Assembly (NCBI GenBank): GCA_026706505.1
Contig: JAPOYQ010000780.1
Coordinates: forward strand, 1 to 5,599
Reading direction: 5' to 3'
From: Gemmatimonadota bacterium
GTDB lineage: Bacteria; Latescibacterota; UBA2968; UBA8231
Length of the DNA stretch: 5,599 nucleotides
The notes beneath the pieces are model-generated. The model was not told where the DNA came from and did no database searches. It worked only from the letters and a program-made list of their open reading frames with translations. Numbering within the stretch: the stretch's first letter is position 1; each line of letters opens with the position of its first letter. The position numbers and the translations under genes were made by a program. Positions 1 through 5,599 of this stretch are shown here, one piece after another.

Positions 1-928
1 CGCCGCTGGATTCGAGGTGTTGGAGATTGTCTATGCCGGGGGTGAGGAGGCTAAGAACCTGCACGGGGCCGAGGGCATTTTCACGCAGATGATCGCGGCC
101 GGGTTCGACCGCGGCGATTGGGTTGTGGCCCTCGGCGGGGGCGTAGTCGGCGACATGGCGGGCTTTGTGGCCTCTACCTATTTGCGCGGCGTGCCCTATG
201 TGCAGGTGCCTACGACTATCGTCGCGCAGGTGGATTCGAGCATCGGCGGCAAGACGGGGGTCAACCACGCGCTGGGCAAAAACTTGATCGGCACCTTTCA
301 CCAGCCGCGCTTGGTCTTGGCCGACACTAATGCGCTGCACTCGCTGCCGAGGAGGGAGCGGGTTGCGGGCATGGCCGAGGTGGTCAAACACGGGCTGATC
401 CGCGACGCCGCGCTCTTCGCCTTTTTGGAGGAGCACTTGGAGGAAGTCGTGGATATGGCGCTGGCGCCGGAGACCTTGGACTGGCTGATTGGCCGCAATG
501 TCGAGATCAAGGCCGAGGCGGTGGCCGCCGACGAGAAGGAGCAGGGCTTGCGGGCCATCCTCAATTACGGGCACACCATTGGCCACGCGATTGAAGCCGC
601 CACGGATTACGGCCGCTACCGGCACGGAGAGGCGATAATTTTGGGTTTGATCGCCGCGGGCGAAATCGCCTGCCGCGAGGGGTTTTGGCCCGAGGCAGAG
701 AGGCTGCGGCAGGACGCGTTGTTGGAGCGGTTGGGGGTGCCCGAAGGGTTGGCCGAGGTGGAGGCGGAGCGGATTTTGACCTGTGCCAAGGCCGACAAGA
801 AGCGAGTGGATGGGCAGCTGCGGTTCGTGTTGGGGCGGCGGATTGGGGAGGTGGAGGTCGTGGAGGGCATAACCGATGACACGGTGCGCGCGGCCATTGC
901 ATACGCGCAGCGCTTTTGCGAGGCATGA
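1..928 (+). CDS. aroB: 3-dehydroquinate synthase, 5'-truncated by the window edge
   Basis: AroB converts DAHP to 3-dehydroquinate, the second step of the shikimate pathway, in the cytosol with NAD+ and a divalent metal. The reading frame is open from base 2, so the start lies upstream; about 308 codons are visible against roughly 360 for the family, so only the N-terminal part of the nucleotide-binding domain is missing. Diagnostic motifs are present in order: the NAD-binding GGGVVGDMAGF (nt 134-166), PTTIVAQVDSSIGGKTGVN (nt 209-265) and KNLIGTFHQP (nt 278-307). The expected metal ligands are Glu in AEVVKHG (nt 377-379), His in NYGHTIGHAIE (nt 572-574) and His in YRHGEA (nt 623-625). The C-terminal DKK...G.LRFVL block is intact. 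The gene ends in TGA one base before rimO, so the two are surely co-transcribed. No frameshift or missing catalytic residue is seen in the visible part. Confidence 0.97.
   Translation, partial: AAGFEVLEIVYAGGEEAKNLHGAEGIFTQMIAAGFDRGDWVVALGGGVVGDMAGFVASTYLRGVPYVQVPTTIVAQVDSSIGGKTGVNHALGKNLIGTFHQPRLVLADTNALHSLPRRERVAGMAEVVKHGLIRDAALFAFLEEHLEEVVDMALAPETLDWLIGRNVEIKAEAVAADEKEQGLRAILNYGHTIGHAIEAATDYGRYRHGEAIILGLIAAGEIACREGFWPEAERLRQDALLERLGVPEGLAEVEAERILTCAKADKKRVDGQLRFVLGRRIGEVEVVEGITDDTVRAAIAYAQRFCEA
920..923 (+). promoter_or_regulatory. Ribosome binding site of rimO
   Basis: GAGG lies six bases before the ATG at 930 and inside the last codons of aroB. It supports that ATG as the rimO start, rather than the longer open frame that begins at 876 inside aroB and would add 18 residues with no family resemblance. 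Confidence 0.6.
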
Positions 929-929
929 T

Positions 930-2249
930 ATGAGCGAGAATCAGCCGCACAAAGTTCACCTGATCAGCTTGGGGTGCCCGAAAAACACGGTCGATTCCGA
1001 GCGGATGCTGGGGCTTTTGCAGGGCCATGCTTATCAGATGACGGACGCGCCGGAAGAAGCGGACGTGGTGGTGGTCAATACCTGCGGCTTTATCGAACCG
1101 GCCAAAGAAGAATCCCTCGCCGCGATTATGGATGCTCATCGGCTCAAGCAAGAGGGGCAGTGCGAAGGGGTGATCGTCACAGGGTGCCTATCGACGCGCT
1201 ACTACGAGGAGCTAGCGCAGGAGTTGGTGGAAGCCGACAAACTGCTGACGATTGCCGACGAGGCCGACATCGTCCACCACGTTGACGACATGTTGGGCGT
1301 CCAGCGGCCCAGGTACTTGGCTAGCTTGCCGCGAAGTTCGCTAACGCCTAAGCACTGGGCGTACCTGCGCATATCGGACGGCTGCGATCATCAATGCGCC
1401 TTTTGCGCCATTCCCTCCATTCGCGGGCGACACGTGAGCGAGCCGGTCGAACAACTCGTGGCCGAGGCCGAGCGGCTTGCCGCGGAGGGGGTGCGGGAAC
1501 TGGTCTTGGTCTCGCAGGATTCGGTGCGCTATGGGGCCGACCTCTACGGCCGACCGCAGCTCGTGCGCCTCTTACAAGCGCTGGCCGAGGTGGAGGGCAT
1601 TGAGTGGATGCGCTTGATGTACACCTATCCGGCGTTCTGGACCGAGGAACTGATCGACTTCTACGCCACGTGCGACAAGATGTGCCTATACATCGACATG
1701 CCGCTGCAACACATCTCCGATCCGGTGCTCAAGCGCATGAAGCGGGCGACGACGCGCCAAAAGACGCTCGATTTGTTGGCGCGGCTGCAGGAGCGGCTGC
1801 CGGGTGCTGGGCTGCGCTCGACGTTCATCGTCGGCTTTCCCGGCGAGACCGAGGACGATTTTGCCGCCTTGCTGGAGTTCGTGGCTGAGACGCGCTTCGA
1901 CTACGCGACCGGCTTTCTCTACTCGCCGGAAGATGGGACTTCGGCGTATGAACTTGGCGACCCGGTCAGCGAGGAGGTCAAGCAGGAGCGCTACAGCCGC
2001 CTGACGCAACTGCAGGAGCGCGTGGGTACGGAGAAAAACGACGAGCTCGTCGGCACACGGCAGGTGGTCTTGGTCGATGCGCGCGTGGGGGAGGAGTGCT
2101 ATGGACGGATGGAGCGCGACGCCCCGGAAATCGACGGCCAAGTCGTCATAGCCGAGGGCACGCCTCCGGTGGGTTCTTTCGTCGAAGTGGAGATCACCGA
2201 CGCCGCGCCCTACGAACTGAGTGCTAGAGTGGTGGGAGAGCCGAGTTGA
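930..2249 (+). CDS. rimO: Ribosomal protein S12 (Asp) methylthiotransferase RimO
   Basis: RimO is a radical SAM enzyme that adds a methylthio group to the beta-carbon of a conserved aspartate of ribosomal protein S12 (Asp89 in E. coli numbering). The 439-residue product matches the family length (E. coli 441). The N-terminal UPF0004 domain carries three cluster cysteines: Cys16 in SLGCPKNTVDSER, Cys52 in NTCGFI and Cys86 in VTGCLS. The radical SAM domain has CDHQCAFC (Cys152, 156, 159), followed by IPSIRGRHVS. A C-terminal TRAM domain covers about residues 373-437 and includes DAPEIDG. LGCPKN and DAPEIDG point to RimO rather than the tRNA enzyme MiaB. The ATG at 930 is chosen because it has an SD and follows the aroB stop by one base. 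The TGA overlaps the TTG start of the next gene, so translation is probably coupled. Confidence 0.97.
   Translation: MSENQPHKVHLISLGCPKNTVDSERMLGLLQGHAYQMTDAPEEADVVVVNTCGFIEPAKEESLAAIMDAHRLKQEGQCEGVIVTGCLSTRYYEELAQELVEADKLLTIADEADIVHHVDDMLGVQRPRYLASLPRSSLTPKHWAYLRISDGCDHQCAFCAIPSIRGRHVSEPVEQLVAEAERLAAEGVRELVLVSQDSVRYGADLYGRPQLVRLLQALAEVEGIEWMRLMYTYPAFWTEELIDFYATCDKMCLYIDMPLQHISDPVLKRMKRATTRQKTLDLLARLQERLPGAGLRSTFIVGFPGETEDDFAALLEFVAETRFDYATGFLYSPEDGTSAYELGDPVSEEVKQERYSRLTQLQERVGTEKNDELVGTRQVVLVDARVGEECYGRMERDAPEIDGQVVIAEGTPPVGSFVEVEITDAAPYELSARVVGEPS
2234..2238 (+). promoter_or_regulatory. Ribosome binding site of the DUF971 gene
   Basis: GGGAG lies seven bases before the TTG at 2246 and inside the 3' end of rimO. 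It is the main support for use of TTG as start, since there is no in-frame ATG or GTG ahead of the conserved domain. Confidence 0.55.
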
Positions 2250-2563
2250 ACAAGGCGAGGCCGCGCGATATCGCCGTGGATGGCCGGGCCGGCGAGTTGG
2301 TCATTGCGTGGAGTGATGGCCGCGAGAGCCGCTACGATTTGGAGGGGTTGAGGCGCGAGTGTCCCTGCGCCCACTGTCGGGAATTGCGCGATACAAGCGA
2401 GGGAGGATTGACGCTCTTGCAGCCCGAGGCGGTGTCGGCCACGGCCGAGGTGCAGGGGGTTAGCTACGTCGGGCGCTACGGCATTCGCATTGAATGGGCC
2501 GATGGGCACGATCACGGCATTTATACGTTTGAGTTTTTTCGCGCGCTAGACGCGGGCGGATGA
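2246..2563 (+). CDS. DUF971 / gamma-butyrobetaine hydroxylase-like N-terminal domain protein
   Basis: This small cytosolic protein (105 residues) consists of a single DUF971 domain; its function is not established. Visible family features are P-R-D-I-A-V near the N-terminus, ELVIAWSDGRESRY (residues 17-30), GLRRECPCAHC (34-44) and WADGHDHGIYTFEFFR (84-99). Cys39, Cys41 and Cys44 (C-x-C-x2-C) with His88 resemble the zinc site of the N-terminal domain of gamma-butyrobetaine dioxygenase, but the catalytic oxygenase domain is absent. The same domain is also found at the C-terminus of some Mrp/HCF101-type Fe-S carrier proteins, so a metal or Fe-S role is possible. The TTG start overlaps the rimO stop (TTGA), has a good SD and places the domain right at the N-terminus. 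It is the last gene of the operon, with a terminator 28 bases downstream. Confidence 0.9.
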   Translation: MNKARPRDIAVDGRAGELVIAWSDGRESRYDLEGLRRECPCAHCRELRDTSEGGLTLLQPEAVSATAEVQGVSYVGRYGIRIEWADGHDHGIYTFEFFRALDAGG

Positions 2564-2590
2564 GGCAAAGCTGGTTTTGGGAAGCGAGCG

Positions 2591-2617
2591 ACCACCCCAC
2601 TTAGGGGTGGTTTTTTT
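2591..2617 (+). terminator. Intrinsic terminator of the aroB-rimO-DUF971 operon
   Basis: A perfect 8-bp stem, ACCACCCC (2591-2598) with GGGGTGGT (2604-2611), encloses a five-base loop ACTTA and runs into seven T residues (2611-2617). It lies 28 bases after the DUF971 stop. Read on the minus strand, the hairpin is preceded by A residues and not followed by a T-run, so it should work as an intrinsic terminator only for the plus strand. It could still act as a 3' stabilising hairpin for the minus-strand transcript. Confidence 0.92.
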
Positions 2618-4685
2618 ATGCCGCCTGACGCACCGGAACGTCGCGGGGTGCGCGGGCGATCCACTGTTCGGCGAGGAGGAGGCCGAGGGCCAAAATCAGG
2701 AATTCGCGCCACAGCTCGCGGCCGTGGCGATTGCCTAAGACCGCGAGGCGCAGGTCGTCACCTGGGTTGAGGAAATGGACTTCCGCGTCCGCGAAAACGC
2801 TCCGTACGTACTCGGGCACTACAGGCGCGAGCGCGGATTCGCGGGCGTCGAAGTTGACGGCGAACGCATCGACCTCTGCACCCGCAGCGCGCAATCGCCA
2901 GATACCAACCTCGCCGACTTGGGGAATCTTCCACAAGTATTGGCCGCCGACGGGCTCCGGCTCCAAGCGCAGGCGCTCGCCCGACGGCGTTTCGGCCTCT
3001 ACCACAGCTTCCATTGGCACATCGGCTAAGCGGCGATAGACCGTTTCTCCCACTAAGTAAGCGGCGTGGCGATCGGGTGGCAGGCTCAGCTCGCGCACCA
3101 AGCGGTGCAGGAGGGGGGCAAACAGCCCGCGTCGGTGCAGGTCGTTCCACTGCGGGTCGATGGGGAAGGCCGCGAGTGCGACGCGTCCTTGCTCCTTCCA
3201 AGCTAGCGCCATGGCGAGATGCCCGCCGTTGAAACGGGCCAAGGGCAAAAGATCGGGCGCGGGGACCATGGTGAAATAGGCGTAGAAGCGCGGTTGATCG
3301 CCGTCGCTGGTGATGAGGTCGTTGAAAAGCGGGTGGTGTGGCTCGTCCGAATCTAAGACTTGATAGTTGGCTGTGTTACCGGGTGCGCCGAGCCGGTTTT
3401 TGAAGCGCCCCGGAATCAGGCCGGGCAAGAGGTCGCGGTTGTAGTAGCCGAGGTCGCTGTGCGGCGCGGGAAAGAGAACCACGCCGCCACCGCTGGCAAC
3501 GAACTCGTCCAAGGTCGCCTTTTGCGCTGCGCTCAGCCGCGCGAGGTTGCAGAGCACGAGCACATCTACTCCGGCGAGGGTGCTGGCGTCGAGATTGGCA
3601 AAGAGATCGGTGCGAATTTTTACGACCGGATCGGAGAGAGCTGCCGCTCCGAGTGCCCGGCGCGCATAGTACGCGTCCTCGGGCCGCTCGCCCACCAGCA
3701 GCACGGTGATGGCGGTGGGCAGGTCGAGCGTGAAGTAGCGGCGATTGTCGAGCGCGAGGGCATCGTCTGCGAGCGCGACGTGCCCACTCAGCCGCCCGGG
3801 TCGTCGCGGCGAAAAACTAAGTGATACTTGGATCTTGCCCGGTGCTCCGGGATCCACGCTCTGGCGGCGCACGCGCTGGCCATCGACAAAAAGGTCGAGA
3901 GCCGTGCCCGCGCCGCTGTGCGCGATTTCGGTTTGCAAGGTGACTTTGGCGTCGGCCGCGAGCATCCAGCTCGGGGCCGCGACCCGCTCGACGTAAGCAT
4001 TTGGTCGGGTCTGGGCGAGCGGGCTGGCGATATAGACGTGCGTGCCAGCAAAGGACGGGACTGAATCCTCGAGTTGATCCCAGTTGTATTGGGCTAAATC
4101 GGTAAAAAGAAAAAGCTCGTGCGCGGCTAGGGCGGATTCTTGGTCGAAGCGTTGGGCCGCCGCGTGCAAGGCCGCGCGCAAATCCGTCGCCTCTTGCATC
4201 GGCGCGAGCTCGGCAATGCGCTCGGTCAAGTAGTCGCGGTCACCCGCAAAAGGGGCGCGAGGCCGTTGGGCAAAGGGCTGCACTGCCACTTGATCGCGCG
4301 AGGGCAAAACGGCCAGCAGGTCGCCGAGTTGGCGTTGGAGTTGGTCGAAAAGGGAGCCAGAGGGCCGTTGGTAGCGGGTGCTGTACGACAGGTCCAAGAG
4401 CGCGTGAACGGCCACCGGGTGATCTCCGCTTCCCCATCCGCCGCCAGCCTGATACGTCGGGCGAGCAAAGGCGCCGACCCTCAGCATAATGATAAGCGTG
4501 CGCAGCAAGAGGACCAGCCCCTGGCGCAGTTGGCGCCGCCGCATGCGGTTTTGCTGTAGCTGGCGCAGAAAGACAAAGTCGCTGAAAGGTTGGGGCTGGG
4601 CGCGCCCTCGATGCAGCAGATGGATGGCTAGGGGAAGGGCTGCCGCGACTAGTCCGAGGAGGATCGCGGGATTGAGGAACTGCAA
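2616..4685 (-). CDS. BatA-like membrane protein with VWA-like and amidotransferase-like domains
   Basis: This 689-residue protein is predicted to be membrane-anchored; its precise role is unknown. The N-terminus (FLNPAILLGLVAAALPLAIHLLHRGR) is the typical BatA-type double-transmembrane domain, with helices at about 4-24 and 56-76, the second ending in FARP. A von Willebrand factor A-like domain follows (about 91-220). It has the MIDAS motif D-L-S-Y-S (Asp98, Ser100, Ser102), Thr167 in ATDLRAAL and TD at 195-196, so metal binding looks intact. An Ig/CARDB-like beta region covers about 225-320. A class I glutamine-amidotransferase-like segment covers about 324-510 (TVLLVGE, VDVLVLCN, EFVASGGGVVLFP), with no convincing catalytic triad. 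A C-terminal helix lies at about 657-676. The start is TTG: an in-frame stop sits seven codons upstream, and the next Met (47) would delete the first helix. No SD is visible. It lies 18 bases after ptsN and is probably co-transcribed. No MoxR ATPase, DUF58 or BatB partner lies within the window. Confidence 0.88.
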   Translation of the reverse strand: MQFLNPAILLGLVAAALPLAIHLLHRGRAQPQPFSDFVFLRQLQQNRMRRRQLRQGLVLLLRTLIIMLRVGAFARPTYQAGGGWGSGDHPVAVHALLDLSYSTRYQRPSGSLFDQLQRQLGDLLAVLPSRDQVAVQPFAQRPRAPFAGDRDYLTERIAELAPMQEATDLRAALHAAAQRFDQESALAAHELFLFTDLAQYNWDQLEDSVPSFAGTHVYIASPLAQTRPNAYVERVAAPSWMLAADAKVTLQTEIAHSGAGTALDLFVDGQRVRRQSVDPGAPGKIQVSLSFSPRRPGRLSGHVALADDALALDNRRYFTLDLPTAITVLLVGERPEDAYYARRALGAAALSDPVVKIRTDLFANLDASTLAGVDVLVLCNLARLSAAQKATLDEFVASGGGVVLFPAPHSDLGYYNRDLLPGLIPGRFKNRLGAPGNTANYQVLDSDEPHHPLFNDLITSDGDQPRFYAYFTMVPAPDLLPLARFNGGHLAMALAWKEQGRVALAAFPIDPQWNDLHRRGLFAPLLHRLVRELSLPPDRHAAYLVGETVYRRLADVPMEAVVEAETPSGERLRLEPEPVGGQYLWKIPQVGEVGIWRLRAAGAEVDAFAVNFDARESALAPVVPEYVRSVFADAEVHFLNPGDDLRLAVLGNRHGRELWREFLILALGLLLAEQWIARAPRDVPVRQAA

Positions 4686-4703
4686 GACGGGGAAGGGGCC
4701 GCG

Positions 4704-5177
4704 CTAGTTCGCAGAAGGAATATCGCGCTCGGCGGCTTCGATCGTGGCGATGATTTCCTCGGCTGAATTCGCTTCGATGAGCTTCTTTTTGAACTCTTCG
4801 TTTTTGAGCAAGCGCGAAATCCGCGCCAGGGCCTTGATGTGGGGGCCGGAAACGTTGGTCGGGGAGACCAGCAGGAAGAACACATAGGCTGGCTCGCCGT
4901 CGAGGGCGTCGAAATCCATGCCCCGCTGCTGGGTGCCCATGGCCGCGACTAACTCGGTCACTGCGGCCGACTTGCCGTGGGGGATGGCGATGCCGTCGCC
5001 GATGCCCGTGCTCATGATTTTTTCGCGGTCGATTACGGCTTGCAATGCTTGGTCGCGGTCGGTGACCACGTCGCCGACTGGAAGCGAGTTGACCAGTTCG
5101 GTGATGATTTCCTCTTTGGATTCTCCTTGGAGGTCAACTATGATGGATTCGGACGACAGAATGTCCAACAGGTTCAT
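4704..5177 (-). CDS. ptsN: Stand-alone PTS EIIA protein, nitrogen-type (PtsN-like)
   Basis: This is a cytosolic phosphocarrier of the PTS EIIA type 2 (mannitol/fructose/Ntr) family, 157 residues, close to PtsN length (163 in E. coli). The phosphorylation site is His67 in STGIGDGIAIPHGKS, and a second conserved His113 lies in SGPHIKALARIS. No EIIB or EIIC domain or permease gene is seen, so a regulatory role is more likely than sugar uptake. In proteobacteria PtsN is phosphorylated by NPr and controls potassium transport and stress responses; here the targets are unknown. The start is the ATG at 5177, which gives the family N-terminus MNLLDIL and has GGAG nine bases upstream. A TTG at 5234 would add 19 residues without family likeness. 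The gene lies downstream of a sixA-like gene (61-base gap) and 18 bases before the BatA-like gene. Assignment to the family is firm; PtsN versus another EIIA subtype is less so. Confidence 0.9.
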   Translation of the reverse strand: MNLLDILSSESIIVDLQGESKEEIITELVNSLPVGDVVTDRDQALQAVIDREKIMSTGIGDGIAIPHGKSAAVTELVAAMGTQQRGMDFDALDGEPAYVFFLLVSPTNVSGPHIKALARISRLLKNEEFKKKLIEANSAEEIIATIEAAERDIPSAN

Positions 5178-5186
5178 GCGCGTTAT

Positions 5187-5190
5187 CTCC
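5187..5190 (-). promoter_or_regulatory. Ribosome binding site of the ptsN-like gene
   Basis: GGAG on the minus strand lies nine bases before the ATG at 5177. It decides for this start over the upstream in-frame TTG at 5234. Confidence 0.55.
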
Positions 5191-5204
5191 GGGTGATTTG
5201 TTGA

Positions 5205-5234
5205 AAAATAAGCTTTCTCCGCGACATTCGTCAA
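5205..5234 (-). promoter_or_regulatory. Possible sigma70-type promoter for ptsN and the BatA-like gene
   Basis: On the minus strand TTGACG (5234-5229, five of six to the -35 consensus) is followed after 18 bases by TATTTT (5210-5205, four of six to the -10 consensus). It lies in the only AT-rich gap of the block, right after the sixA-like stop, and about 28 bases ahead of the ptsN ATG. The match is moderate, and the genes could equally be read through from upstream. Confidence 0.3.
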
Positions 5235-5238
5235 CCAC

Positions 5239-5599
5239 TCATTGTCGTTGAGTTATGGCTTTTACGAGCCTCGGCACCACGAAGTAGAGCAAGCGCCCGC
5301 GACTGATTTCTTGCCAAGAGTAGATGCCCAATTCGACGGCGGCTAGGCCCGCGGTCGGCAGGGAGATGTGTGCACCCGTTAGCTCGCTGATCCACTTCTC
5401 CATCCCGGGGTTGTGGGCGATGATGAGGCCGGTCTGCGCGCTGTCCGGCAAGCCGGCCGCTGCTTGGGTCAAGGTGCTGGAGGACGAGAGGTAGAGCGCG
5501 TCGTCCAAGTGCAGGATGCTCGCCGGTAGGCCGAGGGATTCGGCTAGGCCGGTGGCCGTCTGGTGCGCCCGGCGTGCGGCCGAGGCCAGCACGACCTCG
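5239..5599 (-). CDS. sixA: SixA-type phosphohistidine phosphatase, 5'-truncated by the window edge
   Basis: This is a histidine-phosphatase superfamily member, the SixA group that removes phosphate from phosphohistidine in signalling proteins. The C-terminal 119 residues are visible; E. coli SixA has 161, so about 40 are missing, including the catalytic RHG motif, which cannot be checked. Visible marks are VVLASAARRAHQTA (the SixA-type S-S-P-x-x-R-A-x-Q-T-A block), the second catalytic His in LIIAHNPGMEKWISELTG (nt 5413-5415), LPTAGLAAVEL, and a terminal LLYFVVPRLV that matches the usual L-x-P-K end. The short length and AHNPG with LPTAG favour SixA over phosphoglycerate mutase or CobC types. 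The frame stays open to the window edge; a GTG at 5592 is internal valine, not a start. It precedes ptsN by 61 bases on the same strand. Confidence 0.87.
   Translation of the reverse strand, partial: EVVLASAARRAHQTATGLAESLGLPASILHLDDALYLSSSSTLTQAAAGLPDSAQTGLIIAHNPGMEKWISELTGAHISLPTAGLAAVELGIYSWQEISRGRLLYFVVPRLVKAITQRQ

Noticed and set aside
876..929. N-terminal extension of rimO starting inside aroB
   Set aside because: The extra 18 residues lack homology to RimO, overlap aroB coding sequence, and a good SD lies just before the ATG at 930.
561..1151. Open frame of 196 codons on the minus strand across the aroB-rimO junction
   Set aside because: It is antisense to two well-supported genes, is rich in Arg, Pro and Ala as expected of a shadow frame in GC-rich DNA, and shows no recognisable domain.
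1686..2141. Open frame of 151 codons on the minus strand inside rimO
   Set aside because: It is antisense to the conserved RimO core and TRAM region, with no SD or domain of its own.
930..2249. MiaB (tRNA methylthiotransferase) as an alternative to RimO
   Set aside because: LGCPKNTVDSE and DAPEIDG are RimO-type; MiaB typically has a GCQMN-type first cysteine motif.
2591..2617. Bidirectional terminator
   Set aside because: On the minus strand the stem is followed by CGCTCGCTTCCC, not a T-run, so only plus-strand intrinsic termination is supported.
3360..3824. Open frame of 154 codons on the plus strand inside the BatA-like gene
   Set aside because: It lies wholly antisense to a frame with clear family motifs, and its translation resembles no family I know.
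5178..5234. N-terminal extension of the ptsN-like protein from a TTG at 5234
   Set aside because: The added residues are not part of the EIIA domain, they come from the AT-rich gap, and the ATG at 5177 has its own SD.
5205..5241. Inverted repeats around the sixA-ptsN gap (GTTGA with TCAAC) as an operator or terminator
   Set aside because: The arms are only five bases, do not extend, and no T-run follows in a fitting place; chance matches of this size are expected.

Overview
This window is ordinary-looking, GC-rich bacterial chromosome (about 60% G+C or a little more, judged by eye). It holds six protein-coding genes in two converging blocks and almost no spare sequence. I see no rRNA, tRNA, CRISPR array, insertion sequence, phage gene or attachment site. 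The organism cannot be named from this sequence. A large BatA-type membrane protein, a stand-alone PTS IIA protein and TTG start codons would suit a GC-rich member of the Fibrobacterota-Chlorobiota-Bacteroidota group and its relatives (such as Gemmatimonadota or Latescibacterota-like lineages) or Planctomycetota. That placement is an inference of low confidence.

The plus-strand block (1-2563) is a tight operon. It starts with aroB (3-dehydroquinate synthase, 5' end outside the window). Next is rimO (ribosomal protein S12 methylthiotransferase), which begins one base after the aroB stop. Last is a small DUF971 protein whose TTG start overlaps the rimO stop by four bases. A strong intrinsic terminator at 2591-2617 closes the operon. 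Functionally it mixes shikimate-pathway metabolism, ribosome modification by a double Fe-S radical SAM enzyme, and a small Cys-rich protein of unknown role that may bind metal.

The minus-strand block (5599 down to 2616) reads, in transcription order: a SixA-type phosphohistidine phosphatase (5' end outside the window), a stand-alone PTS EIIA of the PtsN type, and a 689-residue BatA-like membrane protein. The last has a double-transmembrane N-terminus, a von Willebrand factor A-like domain with a MIDAS motif, a glutamine-amidotransferase-like segment and a C-terminal membrane helix. Its stop codon lies inside the T-tract of the plus-strand terminator, so the two blocks meet with no gap.

The observation most worth following is that sixA and ptsN are neighbours. 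In Escherichia coli, SixA has been reported to act on the nitrogen-related PTS, so the arrangement may be a physically linked phospho-relay and phosphatase pair, perhaps with a membrane VWA protein downstream. A second is the coupling of rimO to a DUF971 protein carrying a C-x-C-x2-C motif. Neither amounts to proof of a new system; both are testable linkage hypotheses.
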